Counted from the first letter of the stretch, positions 17,060-25,705 are shown. The stretch: DNA of 35,468 nt from Pedobacter panaciterrae (GCF_001636695.1 NZ_LGEL01000057.1:1-35468), one strand, 5' to 3'. Made by a program: numbers and translations. The notes: generated by a model not told the origin, from the sequence alone.

Positions 17060-19423
17060 CTATTCATATTTAATTGCATTTATAGGATTTGCTGATGCAG
17101 CCCTTATCGCCTGGTAACTTACCGTCAAATAAGCAATAACTAAAATCACACCAGCTGAACAGAACATCATAAACCCACTGATCTCAATATGAAAATCAAA
17201 CTTAGCAAGCCAAGTACTCATCAGTATATAGCTTACCGGCAAACCAATCCCAACAGCAATTAGTACCATTTTAATAAAATCCCAGCTTAGCAACGAAACT
17301 ATACTTACATGGCTTGCACCGAGTACTTTTCTAATGCCAATCTCTTTAGTTCGTAACTCTGCACTATAGGCTGAAAGCCCAAGCAACCCTAAACATGAAA
17401 TAAAAATAGACAAGCCACCAAAGAGGTTAGAAAGAATAGAGAGCACGCGTTCCCGCTCAAATTTCTCCTGATACAGACTATCCACAAACTTTAACTCTAC
17501 CGGATAAGCAGGATTCATTTCCTTGGTAATCTTACTAATAATAGCCAGAGCATCTTTTGTCGTCTTTTCAGTATTCAACCTCATAGTGATCACATTTGGA
17601 ATCGAAGAAATCCACCCTATAACCATAGGCATTTCCTTTTTACTCGGATCAGCCCATATAATATCATCAAACACACCAATTACGGTTCTTTTCGTTCCTA
17701 AATACAACACCTTCTTTCCTATTGGATTCTGTAAATTCATAGCCTTTATGGCACTAGTATTTAATAGAATTGCCGAACTATCCGATGCTATCTCTTTACT
17801 AAAATCACGTCCCATTACCATCTTTATCCCAGTAGTATTGCTAAAGTCACTTGTAGTAATGATCTGATTAAAACCAAGCGTCTTATCTGCTGGCAACATC
17901 CCATCCCATTCCAGTCCACTGGTTGTCGAATTTTGTGTAGAGATGCTGGCAGTGGTCTTACACATCGCACTTACTACTCCTGATTGTAATAACCGATTTT
18001 TAAGTGCATCATATTTTTGAAAAAGCATCCCTTCCATCGGCATTTCAACTAATGACGTGCTATTATACCCTACAGGTCTGTTTTTAATAAACTGAAGCTG
18101 CTTATAAATAACAACCGTACCTGTAATCAGCAAAACGGCAAAACTAAATTGAACAACTACTAAAACTTTTCTTAATACAACAGATGAAAAATCGTGCTTA
18201 ACAAGCCCTTTTAACGTGCTAACCGGGTTAAATGAAGATAGAAAAAATGCAGGATAACTTCCTGATAATAGAGCTGTAATGAATATAAAAAAAGCAACAT
18301 AGCACCAGTTCAACACACCAGGAGTTGATAAAGTCAGTTTAGTATGTAAAAGATTATTAAATAATGGCAAACTTAACTCAACAATCACTATCGAAATTAT
18401 AAAACTAAGCAATACCATTAAAATGGCTTCAAGCAGAAATTGCTTTATCAATGATGCTCTTGTAGCACCAATGGTCTTTTTTATCCCCACCTCTTTTGCT
18501 CTTTTACCTGCCCTTGCGGTAGCCAGATTCATAAAATTAATACAAGCAATCAATAAAATCCCTATAGAAAGACCAATAAATATCCGTACCTGCTCAATCT
18601 TACCACCTATAGGTCTTCCATTTACAAAATCTCCGTACAAATGACTTTTAAGCAGTGGATAAATGAAGAGCTCAGTAATGGCTTTATCATTATGTTTGTT
18701 TAGAAAGTTTTTAATACTGCGGTTAAAATCATCAACCCTTACACCTGGTTTTAAGCTAAGCAAAGTCAAGAAAGCAAAATTATTCCACTGTGGATCTTTA
18801 GGAAAAATCCCTTGATTCTCATTAAGCGACACCAGACTTTCAAACCGATAACCTATGTTTTCAGGAAAATCTTCTATAATCCCTGTTACGGTTAAATTAG
18901 CAAAATTCATAAACTTAACTGATTTACGGAAAGCAGAACCATCAGGAAATAATCTTTCTGCCGTACTCTTGGTAAGAATGATGGAATTAGGCTGTTCAAA
19001 AGCCGTTTCGGCAGTTCCGCTTATGAATTTATAGCCTAATACTTTAAGGATATCCGGTTCAGCCAACCTGTTCTCAACCTTTATACCTGTGGTGCCATTA
19101 ACCAGCAAAGTTTGTACCGGCCAGGTAATCATCGCTGCCCCTTTTATACCCGGAAGTTCAGCTTTCATAGCACCGGCAAGCGCATTAGGGGAAACATCGG
19201 TAGTACTTACCACCTTATTTGCATAATCCAGGCTATTGATCTTTACCTCAAATATGTTTTCAGCATCCTTATATTGGGTGTTAAATTTCCACTCATTTGC
19301 CACATAAAGCAACAACAGCAAAGACGAGGCTAAACCAATGGCCAGCCCCCCAAGGTTAATTAATGTAAACCCTTTATTTTTCCAAAGGCTCCTCCAGGCA
19401 ATTTTGAAACTAAGCTTTTCCAT
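17060..19423 (-). CDS. FtsX/MacB-type ABC transporter permease
   Basis: ATG at 19423 (MEKLSFKIAWRSLWKNKGFT) is chosen over an in-frame TTG nine bases upstream; this gives 787 aa. A first membrane helix (about 20-42) is followed by a MacB periplasmic core domain, an FtsX domain of three helices (IFIGLSIGILLIACINFMNL and following), a second anchor helix, a second periplasmic core domain, and a final FtsX domain (GLSIFISCLGLLGLSAYSAE, RTKEIGIRKVLGAS). This duplicated layout is typical of Bacteroidota permeases annotated as antimicrobial-peptide exporters. No ATPase gene is adjacent, so it must use one encoded elsewhere. A strong palindrome lies about 80 bp upstream. Confidence 0.9.
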   Translation of the reverse strand: MEKLSFKIAWRSLWKNKGFTLINLGGLAIGLASSLLLLLYVANEWKFNTQYKDAENIFEVKINSLDYANKVVSTTDVSPNALAGAMKAELPGIKGAAMITWPVQTLLVNGTTGIKVENRLAEPDILKVLGYKFISGTAETAFEQPNSIILTKSTAERLFPDGSAFRKSVKFMNFANLTVTGIIEDFPENIGYRFESLVSLNENQGIFPKDPQWNNFAFLTLLSLKPGVRVDDFNRSIKNFLNKHNDKAITELFIYPLLKSHLYGDFVNGRPIGGKIEQVRIFIGLSIGILLIACINFMNLATARAGKRAKEVGIKKTIGATRASLIKQFLLEAILMVLLSFIISIVIVELSLPLFNNLLHTKLTLSTPGVLNWCYVAFFIFITALLSGSYPAFFLSSFNPVSTLKGLVKHDFSSVVLRKVLVVVQFSFAVLLITGTVVIYKQLQFIKNRPVGYNSTSLVEMPMEGMLFQKYDALKNRLLQSGVVSAMCKTTASISTQNSTTSGLEWDGMLPADKTLGFNQIITTSDFSNTTGIKMVMGRDFSKEIASDSSAILLNTSAIKAMNLQNPIGKKVLYLGTKRTVIGVFDDIIWADPSKKEMPMVIGWISSIPNVITMRLNTEKTTKDALAIISKITKEMNPAYPVELKFVDSLYQEKFERERVLSILSNLFGGLSIFISCLGLLGLSAYSAELRTKEIGIRKVLGASHVSIVSLLSWDFIKMVLIAVGIGLPVSYILMSTWLAKFDFHIEISGFMMFCSAGVILVIAYLTVSYQAIRAASANPINAIKYE

Positions 19424-19503
19424 TCGGACCAATATACTAACCCAATGCCAAATTCAAGCAGACTCATTTAGAGAACAATAAAGCAAATTATAGATTCCGG
19501 AAT

Positions 19504-19538
19504 GTTCAGTATTGAACATCATGTGTTCAATACTGAAC
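19504..19538. promoter_or_regulatory. 15-bp perfect inverted repeat, likely operator
   Basis: GTTCAGTATTGAACA, a 5-bp spacer TCATG, then TGTTCAATACTGAAC. Each arm is itself palindromic (GTTCA-N4-TGAAC), so the site looks like two adjacent dimer sites. It lies centrally in the 200-bp region between the divergent permease and cbpA genes (81 and 85 bp from their starts). There is no T-run, which argues against a terminator. Confidence 0.65.
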
Positions 19539-19592
19539 GGAACTAAACGTTTTCATTTTTTTCTAAATAACTAAAACAAAATCAGCAATTAA

Positions 19593-19604
19593 TATCTTAA
19601 GATA
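19593..19604. promoter_or_regulatory. 12-bp palindrome upstream of cbpA
   Basis: TATCTTAAGATA is a perfect palindrome 19 bp before the cbpA start codon. It could be an operator or chance in AT-rich DNA. Confidence 0.25.
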
Positions 19605-19623
19605 AATGACAAACTAGTTAATT

Positions 19624-20553
19624 ATGGCATTTATAGATTACTACAAAACCCTGGGACTCGATAAAAGTGCCACTCAGGACGATATTAAAAAAGCTTACAG
19701 AAAACTCGCCCGTAAATATCATCCCGATCTAAATCCTAATGATAAAGATGCCAACAAGATGTTTCAGCAGATAAATGAGGCTAACGAAGCATTAAGTGAT
19801 CCCGATAAGCGTAAGAAATATGATGAGTATGGCGAACACTGGAAAAATGCAGATCAGTTTGAACAGGCAAAACAATCACAACGGCAAAATCAGAACGCAT
19901 ATTCAGGTAGTAGTTATCAGGGCGGTGGGTTTGATGGAGCTAATTTTGCGGGCGAAGGATTTAGCGGTGGCGGAGACTTCTCTGATTTCTTTGAATCGTT
20001 GTTTGGAAACGCTGGGGCGCAGTCAAAACGCGGAAGCCGCAAATTTAAAGGACAAGACTATCAGGCCGAAATTCATATTTCACTCCGCGATGCCTACAAT
20101 ACACACAAGCAAACCCTGGCTGTAAACGGTAAAAACATAAGAATAACCATTCCGGCAGGTATAGCAAACGGACAAGTGATCAAATTAGCCGGACAAGGGG
20201 CACCTGGTGCTAACGACGGCCCCAATGGAGATTTGTACATCACATTTAACATAAGCGACGATCCGCACTTCAAAAGACTTAACAATGACCTTTACACCAG
20301 TACCGAAATAGACCTTTACACCGCTGTTCTCGGTGGCGATGTAACCGTAACTACGTTTGATAGTAAAGTAAAACTAAAAATAGCTCCCGGCACTCAAAAT
20401 GGCACTAAAGTAAGGCTAAAAGGCAAGGGCTTTCCGGTTTACAAAAAAGAAGGAGAGTTCGGAAATCTCTTTGTAACCTATACCATCAAAATACCAACAG
20501 AACTTACAGAGAAACAGAAAGCACTTTTCGACGAATTAAAAAATCTTAGCTAA
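19624..20553 (+). CDS. cbpA: CbpA-type DnaJ-family co-chaperone
   Basis: The J domain (about 4-68) has the HPD motif at 33-35 that stimulates DnaK ATPase. It is followed by a Gly/Phe/Ser-rich linker (about 85-135, including GGGFDGANF) and two C-terminal substrate-binding beta domains (about 145-305). The zinc-finger domain of DnaJ itself is absent, which together with the 309-aa length places it in the CbpA (class B) group. The next gene, 24 bp on, encodes its modulator CbpM, the usual pairing. The role is stress-time protein folding in the cytoplasm, possibly also DNA binding as in E. coli CbpA. Confidence 0.92.
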   Translation: MAFIDYYKTLGLDKSATQDDIKKAYRKLARKYHPDLNPNDKDANKMFQQINEANEALSDPDKRKKYDEYGEHWKNADQFEQAKQSQRQNQNAYSGSSYQGGGFDGANFAGEGFSGGGDFSDFFESLFGNAGAQSKRGSRKFKGQDYQAEIHISLRDAYNTHKQTLAVNGKNIRITIPAGIANGQVIKLAGQGAPGANDGPNGDLYITFNISDDPHFKRLNNDLYTSTEIDLYTAVLGGDVTVTTFDSKVKLKIAPGTQNGTKVRLKGKGFPVYKKEGEFGNLFVTYTIKIPTELTEKQKALFDELKNLS

Positions 20554-20577
20554 CCTGCCTCATTAAAATAATTAATT

Positions 20578-20880
20578 ATGGAAACAGAATTAATAACCAT
20601 AACAGAATATTGCTTCAAATATGATATTGAACCATCATTTATCGTATCACTTGAAGATTCCGGAATTATTACATTAACAATTGTTGATTCAGAAAAATAT
20701 ATCCACATTAAACAATTTGGCGAGTTAGATAAGTACATTCACCTGCATTACGATCTGCAAATCAATATAGAAGGTATAGATGCGATAAGGCACCTGTTAC
20801 AGAAAGTAGATCATATGCATCAAGAAATTCAGGAGCTTAAAAGCCAGTTATATATTCACACGCCGTCATCTCGACTTTAG
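20578..20880 (+). CDS. cbpM: Chaperone modulator CbpM with repeat-derived C-terminus
   Basis: The 100-aa protein starts METELITITEYCFKYDIEPS, with a MerR-like helix-turn-helix pattern, and ends in a coiled-coil-like helix (LLQKVDHMHQEIQELKSQLY, about 73-92). CbpM binds the J domain of CbpA and inhibits it. The last residues, TPSSRL, are encoded by CGTCATCTCGAC plus TTTAG, the first 12 bases of the nearby inverted-repeat family. The natural stop appears to have been replaced by repeat sequence, giving a short foreign tail. The gene is 24 bp downstream of cbpA and probably co-transcribed. Confidence 0.82.
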   Translation: METELITITEYCFKYDIEPSFIVSLEDSGIITLTIVDSEKYIHIKQFGELDKYIHLHYDLQINIEGIDAIRHLLQKVDHMHQEIQELKSQLYIHTPSSRL

Positions 20881-21196
20881 TCTTCTCAGCCTTCATCTTC
20901 TCGACTTTCGTCTTTTGTCTTTTCGGCTTTTGTCCTTTCGGCTTTTGTCATCTGTACGTGCCCTCGTCATCTGCGTCTGCCTTCTTCATGCGTGCATACC
21001 CTCATCATACGACTATCTTCGTCATGCGTCTATCTTCGTCATGCGCCTACTTTCGTCATGCACCTACTTTCGTCATTCGCCTATCTTCGTCATTCGCCTA
21101 CTTTCGTCATCTCGACGATAGGAGAGATCTCTTGATCATGAATTATCTGCTAACAATTTGCATAAACAAGAGATCTCTCCTATCGTCGAGATGACG
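20868..21196. repeat. Inverted-repeat element copy E with a long degenerate tandem array
   Basis: The core arms are 21105-21134 and 21167-21196 (perfect complement, 32-nt loop). The left side carries about 230 bp of degenerate repeats. The last five or so units are a clear 17-bp tandem (TTCGTCATGCGCCTACT and variants), and the first base of the core continues the same phase. Further left the units become looser (CTTTTGTC, CTTTCGGC), and the array starts with a CGTCATCTCGAC fragment inside the end of cbpM. Confidence 0.9.
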
Positions 21197-21235
21197 AAGG
21201 CGCGCGTAAATGACGTAATTTCGTAAATGGCCTAA

Positions 21236-22063
21236 TTAATTGTCAAACACCACGGTTTTATTCTTATAAACAAACACTCTGTCACTTAACACTAACCTCA
21301 TTGCCTTTGCCAGCACCGCGGTTTCAATCTCTTTACCAGATTTCACCATATCAGCAGCGGTAAACGAGTGATTTACAGGAATGATCTGTTGAGCAATTAT
21401 AGGCCCTTCATCCAAATCATTCGTTACAAAGTGAGCTGTAGCACCAATCAGCTTCACTCCTCTTTCAAAAGCTTGCCTGTAAGGGTTTGCACCAGCAAAA
21501 GCCGGTAGAAAAGAATGGTGTATATTAATTATCCGATCAGCAAAACTAGCCACAAAGCGGGGCGATAAAATTCGCATAAACTTAGCCAGAATCACATAAT
21601 CCGGATTATACGCATTAATCTGATCAATCATTTCCTGCTCCGGATCATTCCCCCCATCAGCATAAGAAATCAAAGAAAAAGGAATATCAAAACGCTCGCA
21701 GATCTTTTGCAATATATTATGATTACCAATAACACCAACAACACTTGCACCTAAAGTGCCAAAATTATTGCGTACTAAAATATCAGCAAGGCAATGATAT
21801 TCTTTAGTAACCAATACCACAATCCTCTTTTCGGCAGCAGGATTAACATGCACAAGTGCGCCCGAAGGTAAAATACTACGTACACTTTCGGTAAGTGATC
21901 CCTCATCAGCATACCCATCAACATCAAGGCGCATAAAGAACATACTTTCGGCCTTGTCTACGTGCTCCCTCATGGAAACAATATTTAGTTTTGCTTCAGA
22001 TAATATCTGCGAAATATCGGCAACCAGCCCTATCTGATCTTTACACTGTATTATTATTATCAT
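21236..22063 (-). CDS. purU: Formyltetrahydrofolate deformylase
   Basis: An N-terminal ACT domain (about 1-75, IIIIQCKDQIGLVADISQIL) is followed by a formyltransferase-type domain (about 79-270). The catalytic triad region is intact: N180 and H182 in NIHHSFLPAF and D218 in DLDEGPII. PurU hydrolyses 10-formyl-THF to THF and formate, balancing one-carbon pools and feeding formate to purine synthesis. The length (275 aa) is normal. It fits the folate and methionine theme of the metE operon, though it lies 4 kb away. It ends 40 bp after repeat copy E. Confidence 0.93.
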   Translation of the reverse strand: MIIIIQCKDQIGLVADISQILSEAKLNIVSMREHVDKAESMFFMRLDVDGYADEGSLTESVRSILPSGALVHVNPAAEKRIVVLVTKEYHCLADILVRNNFGTLGASVVGVIGNHNILQKICERFDIPFSLISYADGGNDPEQEMIDQINAYNPDYVILAKFMRILSPRFVASFADRIINIHHSFLPAFAGANPYRQAFERGVKLIGATAHFVTNDLDEGPIIAQQIIPVNHSFTAADMVKSGKEIETAVLAKAMRLVLSDRVFVYKNKTVVFDN

Positions 22064-22113
22064 TGATTGTTAAAATAGGAAAGCAAGATAATAATATTTC
22101 TTACATAGAGCCC

Positions 22114-23358
22114 CTACTCAGAAGATCTAAAAAACTTCGAGTCGGCCAGGTATTTCAATATAGAATCCGGATCCTTATCCTTTACCTCATTAACAGAATA
22201 CTCTTGTAAATGCCCGAGTTCCAGTAAAGAGCCACAACCGGCCTGAACAAACAATTCCTTTAGTTGCTCATTCTTGTCAATATGGTAAGAGTTAAAGGTC
22301 GACAGTTTATCTATCTCAAGATATATTTTATCTGCCTTTTGCAAACCGGCAAGCTGCTCTAATTTTTTACCTTCGGGAGTTCCGCTATTGGTGAGGAATA
22401 AAAAAGTATGGATAATCAGTTTGTCACCATGTAATTCTACCTGCAGATATCCCGCCTTTTTATCAGAAAGATAAAACTCAACCAGACTTCTATCGTAATC
22501 TTTGTGATGCTTAATTACCGGATCCATAAAGATCATAAATGCAATAGAGTGCATAATACCAGGGGTAATATTTATTCGTTCCTGTAGCCTGTTCAGTGCA
22601 TGAGTCTGTATGTAAACATCAAGTGGCAGATCAAGTCCTGCAACCCTAAAACCAAGTGCAGAGGGTTTAACTTTAGCAAATACCCAATCCAACTCCTCAT
22701 CAACCCAACCCAAACGAATCATAGGGCGGCTTTCCCCATCAATAACCACCGGTTTTTTCTCTGTTTTAAACTCATACAGATAAATATCATTGTGGTTACT
22801 GCTTATTTCATAGCAAGCAGTTTCACTATGATCGGCCTTAATGATACTCTTGTTAAAATCACTTAAATACACAATCACATCCTGCACCAATGTATCCATC
22901 ATTTCCTGAATACTTGAATAGGCTTCGGTACCCGGAAAATAGTCTTTAAATTCTTCTTTAAGCAGCGCTGCATGAGGAAAATAATTAGCAGGAATTACGT
23001 GCAGGAAATTAATCAACAGCAAACCTTCAGAAAGCAGCATGCTAAACAGAATCCGCTCACCATTCTTTAAATTAATATATTGATCATCCAGAAAAGCATT
23101 GAGCAGCTTATTTGCCTTTACAACTATAGATTTAGAAACAACAGATTCCGAACTGGCTTTTATTTTCAATGCAGGATACCTTGTGGCATACATATGTGCA
23201 AGAATCTGTTCGGGGATTTTTTCAAAATATCCCTTCCCTGCAAGTGAATTGCAAAGCAGTTCCATACGTTCCATGAACCTTTTCCGATGCATTAATGCTT
23301 GTTTTGCTGCTTCCGGATTTGAACTGCTGTTTCCCTTTTTCTTCTTCAGTTTGCTCAT
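22114..23358 (-). CDS. Hypothetical protein, 414 aa
   Basis: I do not recognise this family. There is no signal peptide or obvious membrane helix. The N-terminus is strongly basic (MSKLKKKKGNSSS). The middle has a hydrophobic helical part (RILFSMLLSEGLLLINFLHV, 102-121), and the C-terminal half appears to be alpha/beta. A motif THALNRLQERI (252-262), with His and Arg in an H-x4-R-x3-R spacing, superficially recalls short motifs in DUF4258-type proteins but the context differs. It starts 150 bp from the divergent DUF47 gene and ends 50 bp before purU, with which it may share a transcript. Confidence 0.7.
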   Translation of the reverse strand: MSKLKKKKGNSSSNPEAAKQALMHRKRFMERMELLCNSLAGKGYFEKIPEQILAHMYATRYPALKIKASSESVVSKSIVVKANKLLNAFLDDQYINLKNGERILFSMLLSEGLLLINFLHVIPANYFPHAALLKEEFKDYFPGTEAYSSIQEMMDTLVQDVIVYLSDFNKSIIKADHSETACYEISSNHNDIYLYEFKTEKKPVVIDGESRPMIRLGWVDEELDWVFAKVKPSALGFRVAGLDLPLDVYIQTHALNRLQERINITPGIMHSIAFMIFMDPVIKHHKDYDRSLVEFYLSDKKAGYLQVELHGDKLIIHTFLFLTNSGTPEGKKLEQLAGLQKADKIYLEIDKLSTFNSYHIDKNEQLKELFVQAGCGSLLELGHLQEYSVNEVKDKDPDSILKYLADSKFFRSSE

Positions 23359-23506
23359 ACTTAGTTATGTTGATCATCAACTTCCACGAAAATATATAAC
23401 ATTGAGTTATAAACGGTAATTTTTAATGTAAAACACTGTTAAATAGCCACTAAACTTCACAATGGCTTAACATTGCAATGATATTTTTGTTAAAAGCAAA
23501 AATACT

Positions 23507-24148
23507 ATGAACTCCGTATTCAATTTTTTTAGCCCTAAAGACAAAACGTTTCAACCCTTGTTCGAACAGGCAAGCAATAACCTTGTACTGATTGCCAAAA
23601 CACTTGTTTTAGCTGTAAACACACCTGAGCAGGAAAAAAGAAAGGTGCACATTAAGGAAATTGAAAGACTGGAACAGGTAGGCGACGACATTACGCATAC
23701 CATCCTTTTGAGCCTAGGTAAAATATTCATCACTCCATTTGACCGCGAAGATATACATGCTCTGGTAAGTTCCCTTGATGATATTGCCGATTATATTTAC
23801 GCTTCGGCCATGAATATGGATCTGTATAATCTTAAAATCATAAGCAGGCCAATGATAGAACTGGCTGAACTGCTCTTAGAAATGTGTAAAGATTTAAATA
23901 CTGCAATAGCTGAACTTAGAAGTTTTAAAAACACTAAGTTAATTGCTGATGTGTGCCTTAGAATTAATAAAGGAGAAAGCACGGCAGATCATATTTGCAA
24001 TACGGCTGTAGGTAATTTATTTGATCATCAACTAGATGCCATTGAACTGATTAAACAGAAAGAAGTGTTGCAAACTATGGAAATCGCTTCAGATAAGTGC
24101 GATGATGTTGCGAATGTTCTGGAAACCATTCTTATAAAAAATGCATAA
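23507..24148 (+). CDS. DUF47/PhoU-like phosphate transport regulator
   Basis: An all-helical 213-aa protein with the DUF47 pattern: VFNFFSPKDKTFQPLFEQAS at the start, EIERLEQVGDDITHTILLSL (50-69), ITPFDREDIHALVSSLDDIA and EIASDKCDDVANVLE near the end. The E/D-rich E-x3-D-D motifs resemble the metal-binding sites of PhoU proteins. Members normally sit directly upstream of a Pit-type phosphate permease and modulate it. No permease gene follows here; repeat copy F and the convergent GalM gene come next. It may act on a transporter encoded elsewhere, or the pair may have been split. Confidence 0.85.
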   Translation: MNSVFNFFSPKDKTFQPLFEQASNNLVLIAKTLVLAVNTPEQEKRKVHIKEIERLEQVGDDITHTILLSLGKIFITPFDREDIHALVSSLDDIADYIYASAMNMDLYNLKIISRPMIELAELLLEMCKDLNTAIAELRSFKNTKLIADVCLRINKGESTADHICNTAVGNLFDHQLDAIELIKQKEVLQTMEIASDKCDDVANVLETILIKNA

Positions 24149-24205
24149 TTAATACTCATGCTATAATACGACTGCACCATAATACGATCATACTATACTA
24201 TAGCC

Positions 24206-24299
24206 CGTCATCCCGAGGAACCTAGGGATCTCTTGCTTATGTCAATTTGCTTTGTAGCTACTGCATGGTCAAGAGATCTCTCCTATCGTCGAGATGACG
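24206..24299. repeat. Inverted-repeat element copy F, chimeric arms
   Basis: The right arm (24270-24299) is the standard sequence. The left arm (24206-24235) reads CGTCATCCCGAGGAACCTAG then GGATCTCTTG, so only its ends match the complement and the middle is a different arm type. The element lies between the convergent DUF47 and GalM genes. Upstream bases contain loose repeats of ATAATACGA/ATACTATA. Confidence 0.85.
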
Positions 24300-24328
24300 G
24301 GCCGCTTTAATAGCGAACGCTCTATATA

Positions 24329-25498
24329 TTATTTACTAAACTTGTAAATAGAAGTTGTTTTATATTGCTGCCCCGGATTTAAAACAGTACTCGGGAAAGC
24401 CGGCTGATTTGGAGAATCTGGAAAATGCTGAGTTTCCAAAGCAATTGCAGTTCTGAAATCATCTTTTGCACCACCTTTAAATACATTTTTACCTTGCATA
24501 AAGTTGCCGCTGTAAAACTGTAATCCTGGCTCCTGAGTATAAATATCCATGATCACACCAGATTTATCACCTTTTACAGTAGCAGCATGAGTCATGCCTA
24601 ATCCTTTAGTGCCATTTAATACAAAGTTATGATCATAACCTTTACCAGCTTTTAACTGATCGTTTGCTTCTTCAATGCGTTTACCAATAGTAGTAGGAGT
24701 TGTAAAATCAAATGGAGTTCCTTTTACAGTTACATTTTTACCCAGAGGGATCAAAGTAGTATCAACCGGAGTATAAAGATCAGCATAGATCTGAAGATCG
24801 TGATTTAAAATTTCACCACTACCCTCTCCATTCAGATTAAAGAAAGCATGGTTAGTAAGATTAACCACAGTTTTTTTATCAGTGGTAGCCTCATAATCCA
24901 TTTTCAATTCATTATCGTCATTAAGACTGTAAGTAACCTTTACATTCAGATTTCCTGGATAACCCTCTTCCATGTCTTTAGACAAATAAGTAAGGACCAA
25001 TGTATGCGCGTCAGGCATTGTTGCATCCCAAACTACTGCCTGAAATCCTTTTTTACCACCATGTAGAGTATTTTGTCCGTTATTAAGCGCCAAAGTATAC
25101 TGTTTGCCATCCAAGCTAAATTTGCCCTTAGCAATCCTATTGCCATAACGACCAATTGTAGCACCAAAATAAGGCTCAGTTGAATTCACAAATCCATCAA
25201 CACTATCAAATCCTACTACCACATCTACCAGTTTACCATCCTTGTCCGGAACTAATAAACTTACCAGTCTGCCACCATAATTGGTAAAAGCTGCCTGCAC
25301 ATTGTTTTTGTTTTTTAGCACATATAGATTGGTCTTTTTACCATCTATTTCTTTTTGGAATTTTGTACTGTCCAATTGAACTGTTGTGGAAGTACTATCA
25401 GTCTGTTCAGTACTTGAATCAACTTTTTTAGGTTGATTACATGCGGTAATTGCAAGTAAAAATATTGCAGCCAGACCCGGTTTTAATGTTTGCTTCAT
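24329..25498 (-). CDS. galM: Aldose 1-epimerase (mutarotase) lipoprotein
   Basis: A lipoprotein signal (lipobox LLAITAC, Cys20) and a Ser/Thr-rich linker precede a complete galactose-mutarotase domain. Substrate and catalytic residues are visible: R121 in GNRIAKG, H146 in TLHGG, H217 in TNHAFFNL and the catalytic E355 in ETQHFPD. The enzyme interconverts alpha and beta anomers of galactose, glucose and related sugars. Anchored in the envelope, it would act on sugars released outside the cytoplasm, in keeping with the glycosidases in this window. No operon partner is seen. The 389-aa length matches lipoprotein GalM proteins of Bacteroidota. Confidence 0.92.
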   Translation of the reverse strand: MKQTLKPGLAAIFLLAITACNQPKKVDSSTEQTDSTSTTVQLDSTKFQKEIDGKKTNLYVLKNKNNVQAAFTNYGGRLVSLLVPDKDGKLVDVVVGFDSVDGFVNSTEPYFGATIGRYGNRIAKGKFSLDGKQYTLALNNGQNTLHGGKKGFQAVVWDATMPDAHTLVLTYLSKDMEEGYPGNLNVKVTYSLNDDNELKMDYEATTDKKTVVNLTNHAFFNLNGEGSGEILNHDLQIYADLYTPVDTTLIPLGKNVTVKGTPFDFTTPTTIGKRIEEANDQLKAGKGYDHNFVLNGTKGLGMTHAATVKGDKSGVIMDIYTQEPGLQFYSGNFMQGKNVFKGGAKDDFRTAIALETQHFPDSPNQPAFPSTVLNPGQQYKTTSIYKFSK

Positions 25499-25653
25499 TT
25501 AGTATTTGGTTTTAGTTATAATGGGTTGTATTAATTTCAATAAGCCTAAATTAATGTATTATTTCAAAACCATCCTCATAACAGCGCTATTTTTCGATTA
25601 AATCTCTTATTTGTATACCATAGGATTTGAGTCCTTATTGAACAACAAGTAGT

Positions 25654-25694
25654 ATTTTGCTGCATAATGGCATAGAATTATGTCGAAATGACGT
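25654..25694. repeat. Degenerate repeat remnant
   Basis: GTCGAAATGACG (25682-25693) matches the outer end of the inverted-repeat arm with one change. Just before it, a 24-bp segment (25654-25677) matches 34049-34072 with one mismatch. The stretch is probably a decayed repeat copy in the 200-bp space between the MTHFR-like and GalM genes. Confidence 0.4.
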
Positions 25695-25705
25695 ATAAAA
25701 AACAT

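Noticed and set aside
19424-19432. TTG start three codons upstream for the permease
   Set aside because: The ATG at 19423 is immediately before the conserved MEKLSFKIAWRSLWKN-type start; the extension adds nothing recognisable.
19380-19460. Sigma-54 promoter upstream of the permease (TTGGCATTGGG...)
   Set aside because: The -24-like TGGC is present but the -12 GC is missing at the required spacing.
20881-21104. CRISPR-like array of short regular units
   Set aside because: The repeated unit is only 15-18 bp with no distinct spacers of 25-40 bp, the units drift gradually, and no cas genes are present.
20915-21194. Ser/Arg/Phe-rich ORFs across the copy E array
   Set aside because: They only reflect translation of the tandem repeats in open frames, with no independent coding signal.
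22114-23358. DUF4258-type toxin assignment from the HALNRLQERI motif
   Set aside because: The protein is 414 aa, the motif is internal, and no antitoxin-like small gene lies next to it.
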